DNA of 64,000 nucleotides from Apostichopus japonicus (GCF_037975245.1 NC_092583.1:17192264-17256263), one strand, 5' to 3'; shown: positions 1 to 42,000, counted from the first letter of the stretch. Made by a program: numbers and translations. Notes: generated by a model from the sequence alone, not told the origin.

Positions 1-2792
1 GCCTGGACTGAGTAGTTGACTTCATTATCCATCCTGTCTTAAAGGAGCATTTTAGAGATTTATCATACATTAAATGTGAATAGCTTTAGAAACATCAAAT
101 TTTTGTTTTATAAATGTTAAAAGTTAATTTTTCGCCGAAGTAATTCTAAAATGTGTAAGCAAAAATAAAGAAAGAAGTAGACCAGTTATACATTAATTAA
201 TTATGAAGTACTAACTAAACACTTCGGTATTTATAAAATCACCAAAATAAAATATAAATGATAAAATCGAAACACATTTTGACGATATGTACAAAGGTCA
301 TAAAGACAGAAAAATTAAAAAAAAAAATTTAAAATTCTCAAATTCCCCTACCTCCACTCACCCTAATCACTACCCAACCCTATACCCCACTACTCAAATG
401 TACAAGCAATTAATTGAAGATTCAAACATATTGTCAAATGAAAGGGAAAAAATACGAACATTCAAGAAAGACATTGAAGCATTACCCCTACATATGCATG
501 TTCTTAGTAAACTGTAAGAACATAAACATGGTTCAAGTTATTTCTAATACTGTGAATCTGTAGTGATTTACTTTCGTCCACCCTCCTCTACAATTGAATA
601 TTCCGTGACGGGTTTCCGGAAGTCCCTGATTTTCAGGAGTTGGAAAGTTTTTAGGAAGCGTGGGCACAACCGACGAACGACGCGAGTGATATACTTGGCA
701 CCTGTTCATATTTTGTAGCGAACGTCTTCTACCGCTATGATTCTCGGATTTTAGTATATTTTGAGGACCCTTTCGCAGAACGTATATTTTTATCTGTGGA
801 ATTTACCCGAGGACATTTTATTCAGCCTTAAATTCGACTAAACTTCGAAGAACACTTCAGCGTTACAGTATATATATAGCCTACCGTTGGTTCGACCAAT
901 TACGCTTAAACGTAGGTCTACTTTACCTACTTTTACTTATACTTATAGCCATCGCGCCGAGCGAGGACTTGTATCTTATTATAATCTAGATGTAGCGTAA
1001 GCATCCATACTTCTAAAAAGGGGCTGGCGAAAATATTCGCCACCGATTCGTATAGTGTTTACGCGATAATTCATGTATCATTTTATAACCTGGAAGCGAT
1101 TTGATCGCGAGAGCGTTTACGCGATATATCATATTCCATTTTATTACTGGAAGCTATTTGATCGCGAAAGCTCTATAATTTTTAGCACATAGCGCCATCA
1201 TTTGTAATCTAGCCTGTGAGCTTATACATTCTGGTTACATCAACACAAGTCGACCTAGACTACTGATTCCATCGTTAACAACAAGCCAGGATCCAAACGG
1301 TGAAAGAACATAGTATTTAAAGGTATGTCGATCTTTTTATACTTTTGATTAGTTTCTCCATCGTAACATCTAAACTGGTGACCCCGACGTGATTTTTTTC
1401 CACCCATATACTGGCCTTGTTTTAGATTTAGGTTCTGCTTGTTTACTCTGTTCTGTAGTCTGTAGCCTAACGTTTGGCGTACTTTATACTAGCGTTACAA
1501 TGATGGTGTAACGTTGGAATATTATTACTTCAGTGTTGGGCTATTTTCGATACTAACTTTTGGCAAGAGACATGATCGGTTTGCCTCAATATTTACCAGA
1601 CGGAGGATCATCCCACTTGGAAACGTTGTACCTCTCCTTCTTGGCTATCTGTTATCCAGTCTTGGTCACTTCAAAATGTTTTTCAAACTTTTCACCAAAT
1701 AGATGGCGCACTTCCATTTTTAGTTCTCACGCAGCAACATCTGTCATGCACCCACATTTTAGCAGGCTTAAATAATAAAACTAAACTTTGAAGAACATAT
1801 CTCCTTTGTTACACTCCAAATCATCACTGAATAAATTTCAATTTAGAGAGTGACGAAAAATTCGTCAGGAAAAAGACCACGAAAGATTAAAAACATGTTT
1901 GACAACAGCACCATGTTTGTTTTTTCAAGTTTATTAATTTGATAGGCAATAGGCCTACATATGATCCTTTGAAAAACGTTCTGAGATTTAATCCTTTGAT
2001 GTACTGCTCCAACTTCCATAAATAATTTATGAATCCACCTCCGACCCCTTTGGAGATCTTCTCAACTTCAACTCATTCACTCTTATCCTTCAAGTTCAGT
2101 ATTCTTTTTCCCCCTCACGTTCCACCAGATTTTTTACTGGGACTGACAAATGGCATATTCGATGTGATGTCACGTGAGGTATGATGTAATGTCTATGCTA
2201 TGCCATTACCCTGCAAAAGTTCAAATTACATAAAGGTTTACCCTTCAGCTGTGAAGTCATTCATGCAATTTTATTCAAACCTTACTTTTTCTATAAAAAA
2301 AAAGAGATATAGGGGGGGGGGAGTCGGTGGGGAGAACATCTTTTCGAGATTGACAATGGTAGTTACAGCATACAAGACGTGATGAAATTTGTGAAGATTT
2401 ATATACTGTTTAAATCAAGTTTAACAGTTTTAGTCGAATCAGTGCAGCCATCTTTGTTGCCCCCCCCCCAAATTATTAAAATGATAACGAACAAATACCA
2501 AATAATTATTTCCAAAAAATATCGATTCACTGTTGTTCGTAATTAATATTATACGAAAACGTATCCGGGCAGATTATTTGCTACAATGTATACATATATA
2601 TAAATATATATATATATATATTTTTAAATATTTGTTATGAGATTATGATAAGTATCCATGGATTAATGTTTTTGTCTGGAATATGTTAGCTTGATCTTTC
2701 TTTGAGTCATACCAGAAGAAATTTGGTAAAATTGACGCAAATTTTGGAAAATAAGAAAAGAAAAGAATACAGCTGTATTTACTGGGACTTAC
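1..2792. other. Non-coding sequence downstream of copy A exon 20
   Basis: I see no exon in this stretch. Apart from positions 559-1625 it aligns with 37125-38990, so it belongs to the tandem-duplicated unit. It holds poly-G and poly-C runs near 2312 and 2461 and a short AT repeat near 2593. Exon 20 ends in phase 0 at a clear donor, so copy A must continue either here, unrecognised, or left of the window. Confidence 0.6.
559..1625 (+). mobile_element. Probable LTR-retrotransposon 5' piece (LTR plus primer-binding site)
   Basis: Copy A departs from copy B exactly at a TGTAGTG start (559), and a segment ending GTAACA at 1368 would give an LTR of about 810 bp with TG...CA ends. Seven bases later, at 1376, comes TGGTGACCCCGACGTGA, a primer-binding-site-like sequence seen after the 5' LTR of metazoan retroelements. 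Inside the LTR two units of about 60 bp (near 1059 and 1119) repeat in tandem. No gag or pol is present and alignment with copy B resumes near 1626, so only a 5' piece remains. The family is not assigned. Confidence 0.4.
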
Positions 2793-29944
<27,152 letters not shown>

Positions 29945-30890
29945 TTTCTTTGGTTGCTAGTAGTCGGTTTTGCGCTAAAGCCAAATCGTCGAACCGAATA
30001 TATTTATCTATATATTCATGTGCACATATATCTCAGTTTTTAGAGTGATAGTTTTAGTTTGATGTTGCGTAGTAATCGGAGTATATCACATAACTAGTAT
30101 TCCAGTTTATCAGCTGAACACGAACTAGACAATTTGATGATTTCCAAGTAACGAAAAGATCCGGAATATGTCAGAACTGATAACTCACACAGTCTCTTAC
30201 GCCTCACTACAGGATAATCATTGCGATATTATCTAGCGACGCCCTGGGAAAGATCAGTACCTAAATCCGTAATGGCAAAATGTTGAATAATGTTCTCGTC
30301 AGTTCGACTTTACAACTCTAGTATGATCTTAAGTGTTTGGAAGAGAAACCCGAATGACAATCACACAGTAGTTGATATACCTTGCTCGATGATTCACAAA
30401 ATAGAGACGTGAATTATCTTCCTGTTGCTAGGTAATGCCTACGAAAGAAAACAATAAGTAATAACGACTGCAAAGGAAGATCAGCTTAAACCAACGGCTG
30501 CAAATCAGTTTAATAAAAATAATCCAGAGAAACTAAACAGATCCCACAATTAAATGTTTATTCAGAAAACTTTTTTCCTCTTACGATGTGATCCCTGCGC
30601 TGAGAGAATGTTGTGGTCAAAGTTAAACGTCACAGCACACGAGTTTACTACGACAGATTCAAATATGAACAACGTACATTGTATATACAACGTTTACGGA
30701 AATCTCGAGTGAAATGTATATATATCAGTTTGAGTTTGAGGAAGCATAGCCTCTAACCTGCATGTGTATATATTTGACAGACAGTGAAGGATTTTCCCGG
30801 TCGTCCGAGACGACTATTACGTCGGACTACTAAATCTTTCAAAATGTTGTGCGCTTGGTAGTCCTTCGGACGAGCAAAAAATATGAGGGC

Positions 30891-32236
30891 CAGGGGCGTA
30901 TCCAGGATTTTCCAATAGGGGGGGGGGGGGCGCCAGGCATGAATGATCGCCGTCCTGGGGGATGGGTCTAAGGGGAGGGGTGTACAATTTTGCTTTCGAA
31001 GAAGGGCTGAAATGCAAAATGGTGTCATACGCATGGGCGGCGATCCGTACTTCCGAGTGGGGGGGGGGGATATGACCTTGTTGACTATCTAAACGTAGCG
31101 CCACCATGGGTTGGCGCGAAGCGTACAAGAACATTTTGGGATTAACAAACCCTCTAGATGGCCGGAAACGGCACTTCCCGAGGTTTCCAAGCGGCATATA
31201 CCCAACTTTAAAATAGGGATGTCATGTCCGAAATATCTCATAATCAGGATCCAAAATACTTTTTTTTTTAATTTCGGGTGTTATTTTGGGAAAATTGCCC
31301 CTGTCAATCTTGTTTCAGGCGCAACGTTAGAATGTTCGAGAGCTCTTTTATATTATTCGATGAAGAAAATGGCCTCATGCAGGCTATTATAGGCCTATAC
31401 ACATGCAATACACAATTACACATAGTTACATTCCTAGGTACCGATTGCTAGGGCATCCAGGTGAAACGTGTATTAAGCATTACCCTGGTTACATGAGATT
31501 CTCAGCTGTTCGAGGGAACATGTACGTGTGTAGGCCTACTATAGGGCCTATATGAATACTATGAGGGTGCATATATGTACTATATCAATACCGTGGGCGC
31601 AATAATACATTTTGTTGTTATAGGGCCAATGAAGCCTACAGTCAACTATTTTTGCTTTATAAAGACGCTTTATTTGAAAAGATCGCACTGCGTTTATGGT
31701 AGGCGAGAAATGAAGCTAAAAAAGAGCCGTACATTAACGAAGATGCATAAATGTAGGCATGAAAATATTCTTTTCCCTGGCATTTGGTGGGGGGGGGGGA
31801 GATATGGTGCATTACATCCCATCCACCCCTTTTCATGGGGGGATATATCCCCCCTCCACCCAGGATCGCCGCCCATGGCCATATGTGATCCATTTTTCGA
31901 CCTTAATAATAAGCAACATTTCCAGTAAATATGGACACAAAATGCACAATTTAGTATGGCTGGCATGTCACTTATTGTTTATAGTGATAATACAAACACA
32001 ATTACCATCTATGTTTCTAAAACTATTATGCCGCCGAACTTCGCCAGAACCTTTTTTTGGCAAACAAAAAATAAAGCATACGGGAGGGGGGGGGGGGGGG
32101 GTTGAGCGATCACCGACATCTCACATAAAGGTCGTCATCAATTTTTTTTTTTTTTTTTGCTAAACTTTTTTTTTTTTGGTGACGGCCAATAGGGGGGGCG
32201 CGCGCCTGTTGCGCCCCCCCCCCGGATACGCCCCTG
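30891..32236. mobile_element. hAT5-like element, 1346 bp
   Basis: Ends CAGGGGCGTATCC on the left and the same on the opposite strand on the right, flanked by AGGGC on both sides (30886-30890, 32237-32241), a 5-bp target duplication. Subterminal poly-G runs are present at both ends. Several open frames run across it on both strands, but I recognise no transposase. Confidence 0.7.
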
Positions 32237-32349
32237 AGGGCTTTGAAGAATTATTGAGCCTAATTATATTTCACTAAAAACGAAAGTCAATTTAATTAAT
32301 TAGTTTCTGAATAAAACTGATAGTCTATAGGCCTAGTGAAAATGCATTG

Positions 32350-32660
32350 CTGGACAATGGGGGAAATCTAGCCTATACCGCTGAATTTGTGACGCAGTTA
32401 TAACATATCAATGGAATACTTTCATTATTGCTGTTATCTGCGACCACATGGTTGCCTAACAGCACGCAAAGTCAATGGGGAAATCTAGCATATACCGCTG
32501 AATTTGTTACGCAGTTATAAGGTATCCATGGAATACTTTCATTATTGCTGTTATCTTCGACAACATGGTTGCCTAACAGCACACTTAGTCAATTGGGGAA
32601 ATCTAGCCTATACCCCTGAATTTGTGACGCAGTTTTAAGGTAGCCATGGAATACGGTAGT
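32350..32660. repeat. About 120-bp tandem repeat, 2.5 units
   Basis: Units containing GGGGAAATCTAGCCTATACC start near 32356, 32474 and 32596, each followed by GAATTTGTGACGCAGTTATA-like sequence. Confidence 0.9.
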
Positions 32661-33604
32661 GTTATTGACGAAAAAAAGTTTCCATCCAGTAAAAAAAATT
32701 GCGTCCCGATCGAACACCAATTACCTTTATTGTATGACCTACTGTACTAATATTAGTGGAGTATCATTGCCTATACTTTGTGAATGTTATACACAGTATT
32801 ATAGGGCAATTGGCTGAGTGTCTTAGCTTAGGTGTTTAACAGGGCCGCCTGCCCCACTCCTCCTTTCACCCACTCTTCCGTTTCAAACAATTTTGGCCTC
32901 CAGCCCGCTCCTTCATCCGCCCTTGTCCTTCCCTACTCGCAAACTCCGTGGTCCATTGGACTGCGAAAAGTTTGCAACAGAAACTACTGTGGTATGAATG
33001 CACATTTCACATTAGGAACTCTTTATTGCAGAGAAAAGAAACATACTGTGAGATAAAATATCCTTCCAGGATCAGATATGTAAGCTTCCCACTAAATTCA
33101 TGAATTGTCTCAACTCATAACATTTTCTGATCAAAACAATGATTAAAATATTACAGCACGTGATAGTATCAGAAACAATTCAAGTGCATCTTCAGTGATT
33201 GTTGTCAAAATACAAATATACCCCGCTCCTTCAGCAGTAGTCACACCCCCACCTCACCCTGTAACCTCTCCTTCCTCTCTCCTTGTCTATGGACCATGTC
33301 CCCCTCCTTCACATTTCCAAATCGAAGGTGAAAAGAATCTTGTTCATAGGTGAACATATCAGTCGATTGCTTTGTTTAATATGGTGTGACGTCATAGTGT
33401 CACGTGTGAGGGCTGGAGCTATAGACGTACTTACAGTCCTCACCATTGCCTGTTGATTGATCATATATTTTTGCAAGTAATACCTCCATACAGTTGTGGT
33501 AATAACAATGAAACAGGGTTGCAGCTAGGATTTTGCTGGTGGCGTTTTAATTTTCTGGAGTGGCGGTTGCCTGCTAATTCCGCGTCGTTGGGGAGGAGTA
33601 TAAG

Positions 33605-33798
<194 letters not shown>

Positions 33799-34647
33799 TG
33801 AGTGAGAATGATTTATTTTACAGTCATTTTGTGATACTATGTACCGATCGATCAGAAATAAAGGAACAAGGGTAATTTTAGTGGTTCGTAGCCCGAAGAA
33901 TTTAATGTGGTTAAATTGAATGAATTTTCTTGTTACTGTGAGTGTATCGTGATCATTTATTTAATGTCTATAGAGTGACCCAAATTGTTTAAAAAGCTAG
34001 GGTTGGCCAATCTACATGTGTAAATTATAAGAGTTATGTACGAAATAACTTATTATACAATGTCAGATCTGAGAGATAGCGCTATTTTAGAAACAAGTTG
34101 ACAAGCTACATCACGTTATTACCATGTACGAACACTATATGTGTCGTGTCACCGTAATTGCTTCATTGGCTTAAACAATACACTACAATTAAGTAGCCTA
34201 ACCACCGTACCTTAGTTTTTTTTTGTCACAACAGGTAATAATATATTATTAGGTCTATAGGTCATGATTGATACTGGACGTACAGTTATGGTCGTTCGTT
34301 TACAGCTTACAATCTGTTCCGCACAAATATCGCCTTTATTTTTGCATGTAATACAATATATAGGACGATGTACGCTATTTGATCTCAAAAACTTGAAAAC
34401 AATTGATCATCAGCTATGTTTATTTTGTATGAAACAATATCCAAGATTTGTTTTTCTTCTAATCTTATCAATATTCCAAATGCCGTGATAGAATTAGAGA
34501 AATTTTAATCAGTTACTGGATTAAACTTGCCTTCTAATCAACAGATCAAGTAAGCTGAATGTTGCTATCTGACATTTTATATAATCAAGGATACCAATTC
34601 AATGAACGTACATTGTCTCTGCAAGAACAGTTAATGAGTAAACTTAC

Positions 34648-34731
34648 CAACGGCGACTGGAGAACAACTCTTTAGTTGAAACAGAATACTCTTCATTGCA
34701 ACCGTTCAAACCAATTGGTCCTGGATACATT
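34648..34731 (-). other. Candidate exon of unknown identity
   Basis: On the minus strand a TTTTCTTAG acceptor and a GTAAGTTT donor enclose 84 nt. One frame is open and reads MYPGPIGLNGCNEEYSVST and on to KELFSSRR. Its phase does not join directly to copy B exon 20, and I recognise no family. It could be a further 3' exon of copy B after an unseen intermediate, a 5' exon of copy A, or chance. Confidence 0.2.
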
Positions 34732-37700
34732 CTAAGAAAAGCCAACCAACCATGGCCACGAAAAAAGCAAAACTTTACTCGAAGTATTGACACGCCAGGT
34801 CCGATTTACTTCGGGCCCCAAAATTTGATATTGATGGGGATGCGTCTTAGAAGTGTTATGATTATATCAACAGAACAAATATCTATATACATACACATTG
34901 CCCTAGCCAGCATGTCAATTGCCACTTAACCGCTCATCTGCATGCGAGATCAATGACTATATACACTGCTATGTCATTTGTATGCAGCACAATGGACTCT
35001 CGTGAACACACAATAGAGCACACCTGTTGCTGAACAGAGAGAGATAGACAAAAGAAAAGAAAAACACTTTATCAAAACATCTGTTCAGTGAGTAGTAGTC
35101 AGTTTGCATACTGTTTCCGGAAGGCATATCACATTTTTATATTCCAACAAAAGCATCTCTTACAGTTCATGTCATGTTTACATGGTAACAGACTTGATGT
35201 CAAGTCGGTTTCTTGTTAAGTTCTTGTCCTAGCCGGATCGAGCTGTTTAATACATCATTAACTTTTTCATATAACCATATTCTGTAAATACAGAACAGTT
35301 TTGAGGGCAGAATCAGCTTCGGATGAAAGACAATTAGAGAGATTTTCACATCGTAAGAGAAGGGTGGTATTTGTACCTATGTTACTTGATTGATGTTTGT
35401 GTTGTTGTTGTTGTTGTTGGTTCTTGGGGTGGGGGACGGGGCGGGGGGGGGGAGGGGGTCGAGGAAGGTTCTTTCAAGGCTAACTATAGAGCAGACAGTA
35501 ATAAATATTCGAATTTCTAACTTCATGTTTTATGTTATCTTAAGTTACTCGTCCCATCAAATCTAGTTTAGAAAAATTTTGTGTTCTGATGTTTATACTT
35601 GACGAAACGGATGAATTAAATGTTTGACGGTAACTTTTGCAAATACTTAGACAAACAAATAAAATGTTAATAAAAATACATTTATGTTTATTTCAGATCA
35701 GGAACATTAAGATGTTGTGTTCATTTATGCAGGTATACAAAGAATTGTATCATGCGTTACATACCGTCAGCATAATCATATGCTAAGTGCAAACAACACA
35801 CATTGTAACACATCTCTACATGTGAGTGGGAGGAGCTTACACAGGGTATGTGGAGCTTTAAAACTTTCTAACAAGGTTCACGCAGAGACTCCATAGAAAG
35901 GCTTAATTGAGGCACAAAAACTTTGCTAAGGCTCACAGGCATCGCGAGGGCGCATATAGACACCGCAGAGGCTCATGAAAAAATATCCCAACTGGGTAGA
36001 TCGATACAACGTGAGCTTCAAGGGAGTCGGTCGGTAACATGCATAGGTAATTTTTTTTACCGCATGTTACACAAAATACTCATATTTACGCCGCGCGGGT
36101 TTGCAAAAGGCGCGCGCGCATGTTATCGTCTTAATACATACAGCAACGGTACGCGGCGTATGATCATGTGATGTTTGAATGGTGACGTAACTGTACTGTA
36201 AACATGGATTACGGATACGCAGTGACATGTCTACAGGGTTGGGCATGTCATTATTCCTAAATGATAAACTATTTTAACAAGTAGACGAAATGTAATCGAT
36301 TTTAACCTAGTATTCCGGTACGTAAATACATAATGCATTACGTTGTTGTTTAAGACCAAGTTCACACTGCTTTCTTAGTGCGGTTTGAGGACAGTGGTGG
36401 GGGTGGGTATGAGATCCCTTGGATCGTAGAAGGAAGTTGCGAGTGGGAGGGAGGGGGGGGGGGGGTGATGCCATTGGGAAATTTGTAGAGCCTGCGTTCA
36501 TCTTTACAAGCTTGGTTGTGTTGTCTTTTGGTTGATCTTGTGAGGGTTTTAGGAAGATTATCCTTCTTCTAATAGGAAATTGGCAGTCAAAGAAGTCCGC
36601 CATTGCCTTCCCCAAACCCCAACGCCACCCCCTCTGCACCCCCTTACCCTCTCGCAGCCTTGCATTGCACCTTTCAAATCAAAACAGTACACAAAGAACA
36701 TCCAATTTTGTATAATTGTCATATATTTTGTTATATCAAAAAAAGAAAAAAAGTTGTGTAATTCATGTTGCCATGGATGCCATAACATTAAAAGATGAAT
36801 GTTCCAGGCAGTTATTGGTTAGTACAGGCTGTTATTTTATACCACTCTTATTTTGTTATGAAATGACCATTTCAACCACCAGATATTCGTCGAACGAAAT
36901 ATCTGGATTACCTAGTTTAGCACAAACTATATATCAGGTAAATTCCCCAGAAACAGCACAGGACTTAATGACAATTACATATACGTCCTATGGAATGCAT
37001 TGTCAGTTAGCCAAGTACAAATTGTGTATCATGTTATCCGTTGATGCTCCAGTATTGTTTGTATTCTGAACTGAATTATACGATCGAGCTAAGACATTAT
37101 ACGAAACAATTAATTTAATTTCAGGCCTGGACTGAGTAGTTGCCACTTCATTATCCATCTGGTCTTAAAGGAGCATTTTAGAGATTTATCATACATTAAA
37201 TGTAAATAGCTTTAGAAACATCATATTTTTGTTTTATAAATGATAAAAAGTTAATTTTTCGCCGAATTAATTCTAAAATGTGTAAGCATAAAGAAGAAAG
37301 AAATAGACCAGTTATACATTAATTAATTATGAAGTACTAACTAAACACATCGGTAATTATAAAATCACCAAACTAAAATATAAATGATAAATTCGAAACA
37401 CATTTTGACGAAAATGTACAAAGGTCATAAAGACAGAAAAATTAATACAAAATAGTAATGTTACTGGATTCGTTTACTCAAATCCCCCTACCTCCACTCA
37501 CCCCAATCACTACCCAACCCTATACCCCACTCCTCAAATGTACAAGCAATTAATTGAAGATTCAAACATAACGTCAAATGAAAGGAAAGGAAAAAAATAC
37601 GAACATTCAAGAAAGACAATGAAGCATTAGGCCCACATATGCATGTTCTTTGTAAACTATAAGAACATAAAAATGATTCAAGTTATTTCTAATACTGTAA

Positions 37701-38997
37701 ATCTCTCTTAACAAGAGCGCAACCTCTGATTGAACGCGGAGAGATCGTTCATCTTATTTTAATTCAAGGTGGCTAACTTTTTATCCATGATGTGACGCTT
37801 TCGTCTTCAGAAAAAAAAGAAGATTGTTTAGCTTATATTAACACATGCCAGTTCATTTAACTAATGCAGTTCAGTGTTCATCGCTGCGGGAAGGGGTGGG
37901 GCGTGTGTATGTGGGGATGGGGGGGGGGGTACGTAAATAACATCGGGAAATAGCGTTTTCAGATACCTGTTACCCGTTACCCCATTCTGCAGCTTGTACC
38001 TCTCCTTCTTGGCTATCTGTAATCTCCAGTCTTGGTCAGTTCAAAATGTTGTTCAAACTTTTCACCAAGTGGGTGGCGCACTTCCATTTTTAGTTCTCAC
38101 GCAGCAACATCTATACTGCACCCACATTTTAGCTGGCTTAAACTAATTAAGACTAACCTTTGAAAAAACATACCTTCTTTGTAAACCTCCAAGTCATCAC
38201 TGAATCAATTTCAATTTAGAGAGTGACGAAAAATCTTCAGGAAAACGACCTCCAAAGATTGAAAACATGTTTGACAACAGCACTATTGAGGTTTTTAATT
38301 TAAGTTTATTAATTTGAGGGGCAATATGCCTACATATGATCCTTGGAAAGACGTTCTGAGATTGAATCCTTTGATGTCCAACTTCCATAAATAATTTATG
38401 AATCCATCTCCGACCTTTTTGGAGACCTTCTCAACTTCAACTCATTCACCCTTATCCTTCAACTTCAGTATTCTTTTCCACCTCACGTTCCACCAGATTT
38501 TGTACTGGGACTGACCAATGGCATATGCGATGTGATGTCACGTGAGGTATGATGTAATGTCTATGCTATGCCATTACCCTGCAAAAGTTCAAATTACGTA
38601 AAAGGTTTACCCTTAAGCGAAGTCATTTCATGCAATTTTATTCAAACCTAAATTTCCTATAAAAAAGGGGGTGGGAGAACATATTTTCGAGATGGACAAT
38701 GGTAGTTATAGTATACAAGACGTGATTAAATTTGTGAATTTTATAATATTTTCTATTTAGTATTTTTTATTAACCCGAAATAGCCACTTCACAAATAATT
38801 GCACTGAATATGAACTTATAATTTCTAGCAGCCATGTACTATATACATGTCAATCTAACTCAAAGATGTAGCACTAATGAATGTTAGCTTGATCTTTTTT
38901 TGCGTAATACCAGAAAAAATTTGGCAAAATTGACGCAAATTATTAAAAGAAAAGAACATTAAAAGAAAAGAAAACAGCGTTATTAACTGGGACTTAC

Positions 38998-39045
38998 CCC
39001 ATCATCACGATCACTTTCCTCTGCCTTCGTCATATCGTTCAAATA
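38998..39045 (-). CDS. EGFR-like: Copy B exon 20, cytoplasmic juxtamembrane
   Basis: 48 nt, phase 0 at both ends, encoding YLNDMTKAEESDRDDG. Reading past the donor meets a stop within five codons, so the message must splice on to another exon or end by another route. Confidence 0.75.
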
Positions 39046-42000
39046 CTGCATAAATGCCAAAGATATATTTAAAGTTAAAATTGCTAAATATGAAACGATT
39101 TACCAAACTATTGTGAGAATTTAATACTTTACATCGAATCATAGTTGAAACACATAAATGGATAAAATATTCCATCTTTATCAAAGGCTTGCTAGATTCA
39201 TACCATGAAGACAGAATCGGTGAACCATCGAGATGTATAATATAGTGCAGATTAGACATATCATGGACCTCAAAGCCGCAGAGGTATCTCTATATGCGGC
39301 TCTGATCTAACAGTGGGAACAGCGCCATCTATTTCTTTGAAATAAACCATAGACGTCTGTACTACACTGTCCAAATTGTACGTTTCAATAAGCGTTACAT
39401 CAATGGATAAAATCAACGAATCCAATATCAATTAAGTTTTGAGTTATGGTTGAAGCAAGACTATGTGTGAGTATCGAGGGGTGGGGAGGGGTGGGAGGGG
39501 TGGTGGCGAGGGAGTATGACTCCAAGTTTGTATACCTCTGTCTTCCGCTCCCTTCCACCCCAGATCTTCAGACGTGTCACTTACCACTGCATTGGGAGGT
39601 CTGTGGATTGGTCCTTTCAGTCTCAGTACTACGATTATTATGGCAACGATTAATAACACCACAAGGGCGATAATTATGATCAATATTAAGACTTTTAGAG
39701 GCGACCTTGCAGGAGACGCTCTGAAAATAGTTAAGAAATACAGAGAACGAAAGAGGTTAACAACATAAATATACTTATATCATTCTTATTAATAGTAAAA
39801 ACGGAAAGCATAAACGATGGCGCTATACTTAAATTGCAAAATGAAAAAAACAACGTTTGTTGTGAAGTGTACAGCTGTAATCAGTACAACATCTTTAACG
39901 CAAGTCGTTATATGATATTTAAATATATTCGAAAATGCCATAAAATGAAGGACCACTCCAATTTAATCGTCATTGGTGCATGTTGCCTTATACCCTTCTA
40001 CTAATATACTCAAAGTAACCATTTCCATCCAAACAGAACACATGCACGGCTTATACATGCACCAGGGGCTAATAAAATATATATGTATAATCGCGTGTGT
40101 TATAACACTGTTTAATAATGTTCACTGTGTTCAATCATCAAGTTGGTTGACCCACCAATGCAAATTACTCTCAACGACTGTTTTTTCAAGTTTAGGCGAA
40201 AGTGATTGATGTTTTCTTATTGGAGGAGGGAGTCCAAAACACTTATATAACATATAAGATTGTGTTATCACAGGAGAGTGTATTAAACCTTATTACACTA
40301 TACACCCAGGAGCATTGACATGATTCTTTGTAGTATCTGTTTGAGTCTTGCTGAATTAACGGAGGGGTTGTGAAGGTTAAGAGGATGGAAGGGGGTGAGA
40401 AAGGTTGTGAGTATAGACTAGAGACAGTTGTTTTCTCTGCCCATCATCTTATTCATAGCCTTCATCCTAGCCTACTGTATAGTTTGCGCATATGTAGCAT
40501 GTATAGGTTGTCATTGTTGTCCTGACATGTGCTAGCAAGATCAGAAAAGTACACGAGTAACCAGAAATTTTAGATGCATGTAACAGCTCCCCACAGATGA
40601 CCCCCCCCCACAGCCCCTCCCTCGCATAATGACGTGTAAATATTATTTGAGAATTTTTTTCCTTTAGTTAACAGGAAGGCACCGAGTTGTCATGTTAGAC
40701 ACCCATTGACCTTTCAGTCTTTAAGAAATCTTACTCAAATCTTTTGCTCATCTCGCAAACCCCGTTGGTATCTTCGTGGCTGTCTGGACATTCCGCAACA
40801 CAGGAGCCATCTAAATTTACGTGTTCACACACCAGACACCCTTTATTGGTTTCATTGTGGCACCCTCCATTGCACTCTGGATGACAAGACTTACAGATAT
40901 TGTCTTCGCTTAGGAATGAGTTTTTAGGACATTCTGCCACACACGTGTATGTCTCTAATATATATGGAAACTCCACTGGACACTCGGTAACACACTTTCT
41001 CTGTGGAACGATAAATAAGGTGCATTTTCAAGATTGAATGAGAATCTTAAAATGTAATCGACGGAATAGGTACAGTAAGGCAACATGATATTCACTTCGC
41101 TCGTTGATCCTTCCTCTTCCAATTCGTCCATACCTTTACGACTACCCCCCCCCCTTCCCCACATTATGCTAACAGTTAACATTCTCCTTACTCATTGGGT
41201 ACCTCCCCCATCCTCATATACCATCATATATGTTTGCACTGTACCTCCTTATTACCCCTTAACAATTCCCTTAAACCCAACACTATACCTTACCATTAAC
41301 TGTTATACTACCGCGTCCATCTCCCATTCATATTTATCCTACCTCTGTCTGTCCTTCCATCAAATATCAACATCATTGCCCCCATTTTAAAACAAAGAGA
41401 GGTGGGGAGGGTTGGGGAGGGAGAGGGGAGGGATAGGGAAGGGGCCATCTATCCCGCAACTTCACAACATTCCCATAGAGTAGAGGTAAGGAGAATGCGA
41501 TTACCTTATCGTCTTCCAGAAGTACTTCTAAGTTTTCACATTTTGTACAATCAGTATCCGTTCCGTTATTACAATGTAGACAGGTTGGGTCGCAATTTCT
41601 ACAAATCTATACACACACAAGACAGAATAATAATAATAAATAATAGTCAAAGAATAAATAAATATGATAAATAAATGAGAAGGAGAAAGAAAAAGGAAAG
41701 AAAAGTTTTAGAACAATATATAGGTGTTATTGTGTAATACGAGCGATGTTACTATAGGAAAGACGTTTACTCGTGGCTTGTATTCTAGAATCATCTGTTT
41801 GTTATTAACGTCTATACATGACCCCTATTCTTCTCTATAGTTTAGGTAAGCTGGGTGGTTGCTTGTGTGTAAGGGGGACGGAAGGTGGGGAGGGGCGGTG
41901 TTCACAAGCTGCTACAAAACACGTGAACATCAACGAGAGATTAAAGTGGCCATGACACGAAAATGTCAACGTCCTGCCTTTTTAGGATCCATCTAAGCAT

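Noticed and set aside
31657-31966. Overlapping frames inside the 30891-32236 element as a possible transposase
   Set aside because: Short, overlapping on both strands, proline/glycine-rich from G and C runs; no catalytic motif recognised.
36307-37069. Open frames of 76 to 117 codons upstream of the repeat boundary
   Set aside because: Low-complexity proline-rich or unrecognised sequence on both strands with no splice support and no match to the kinase or receptor families.
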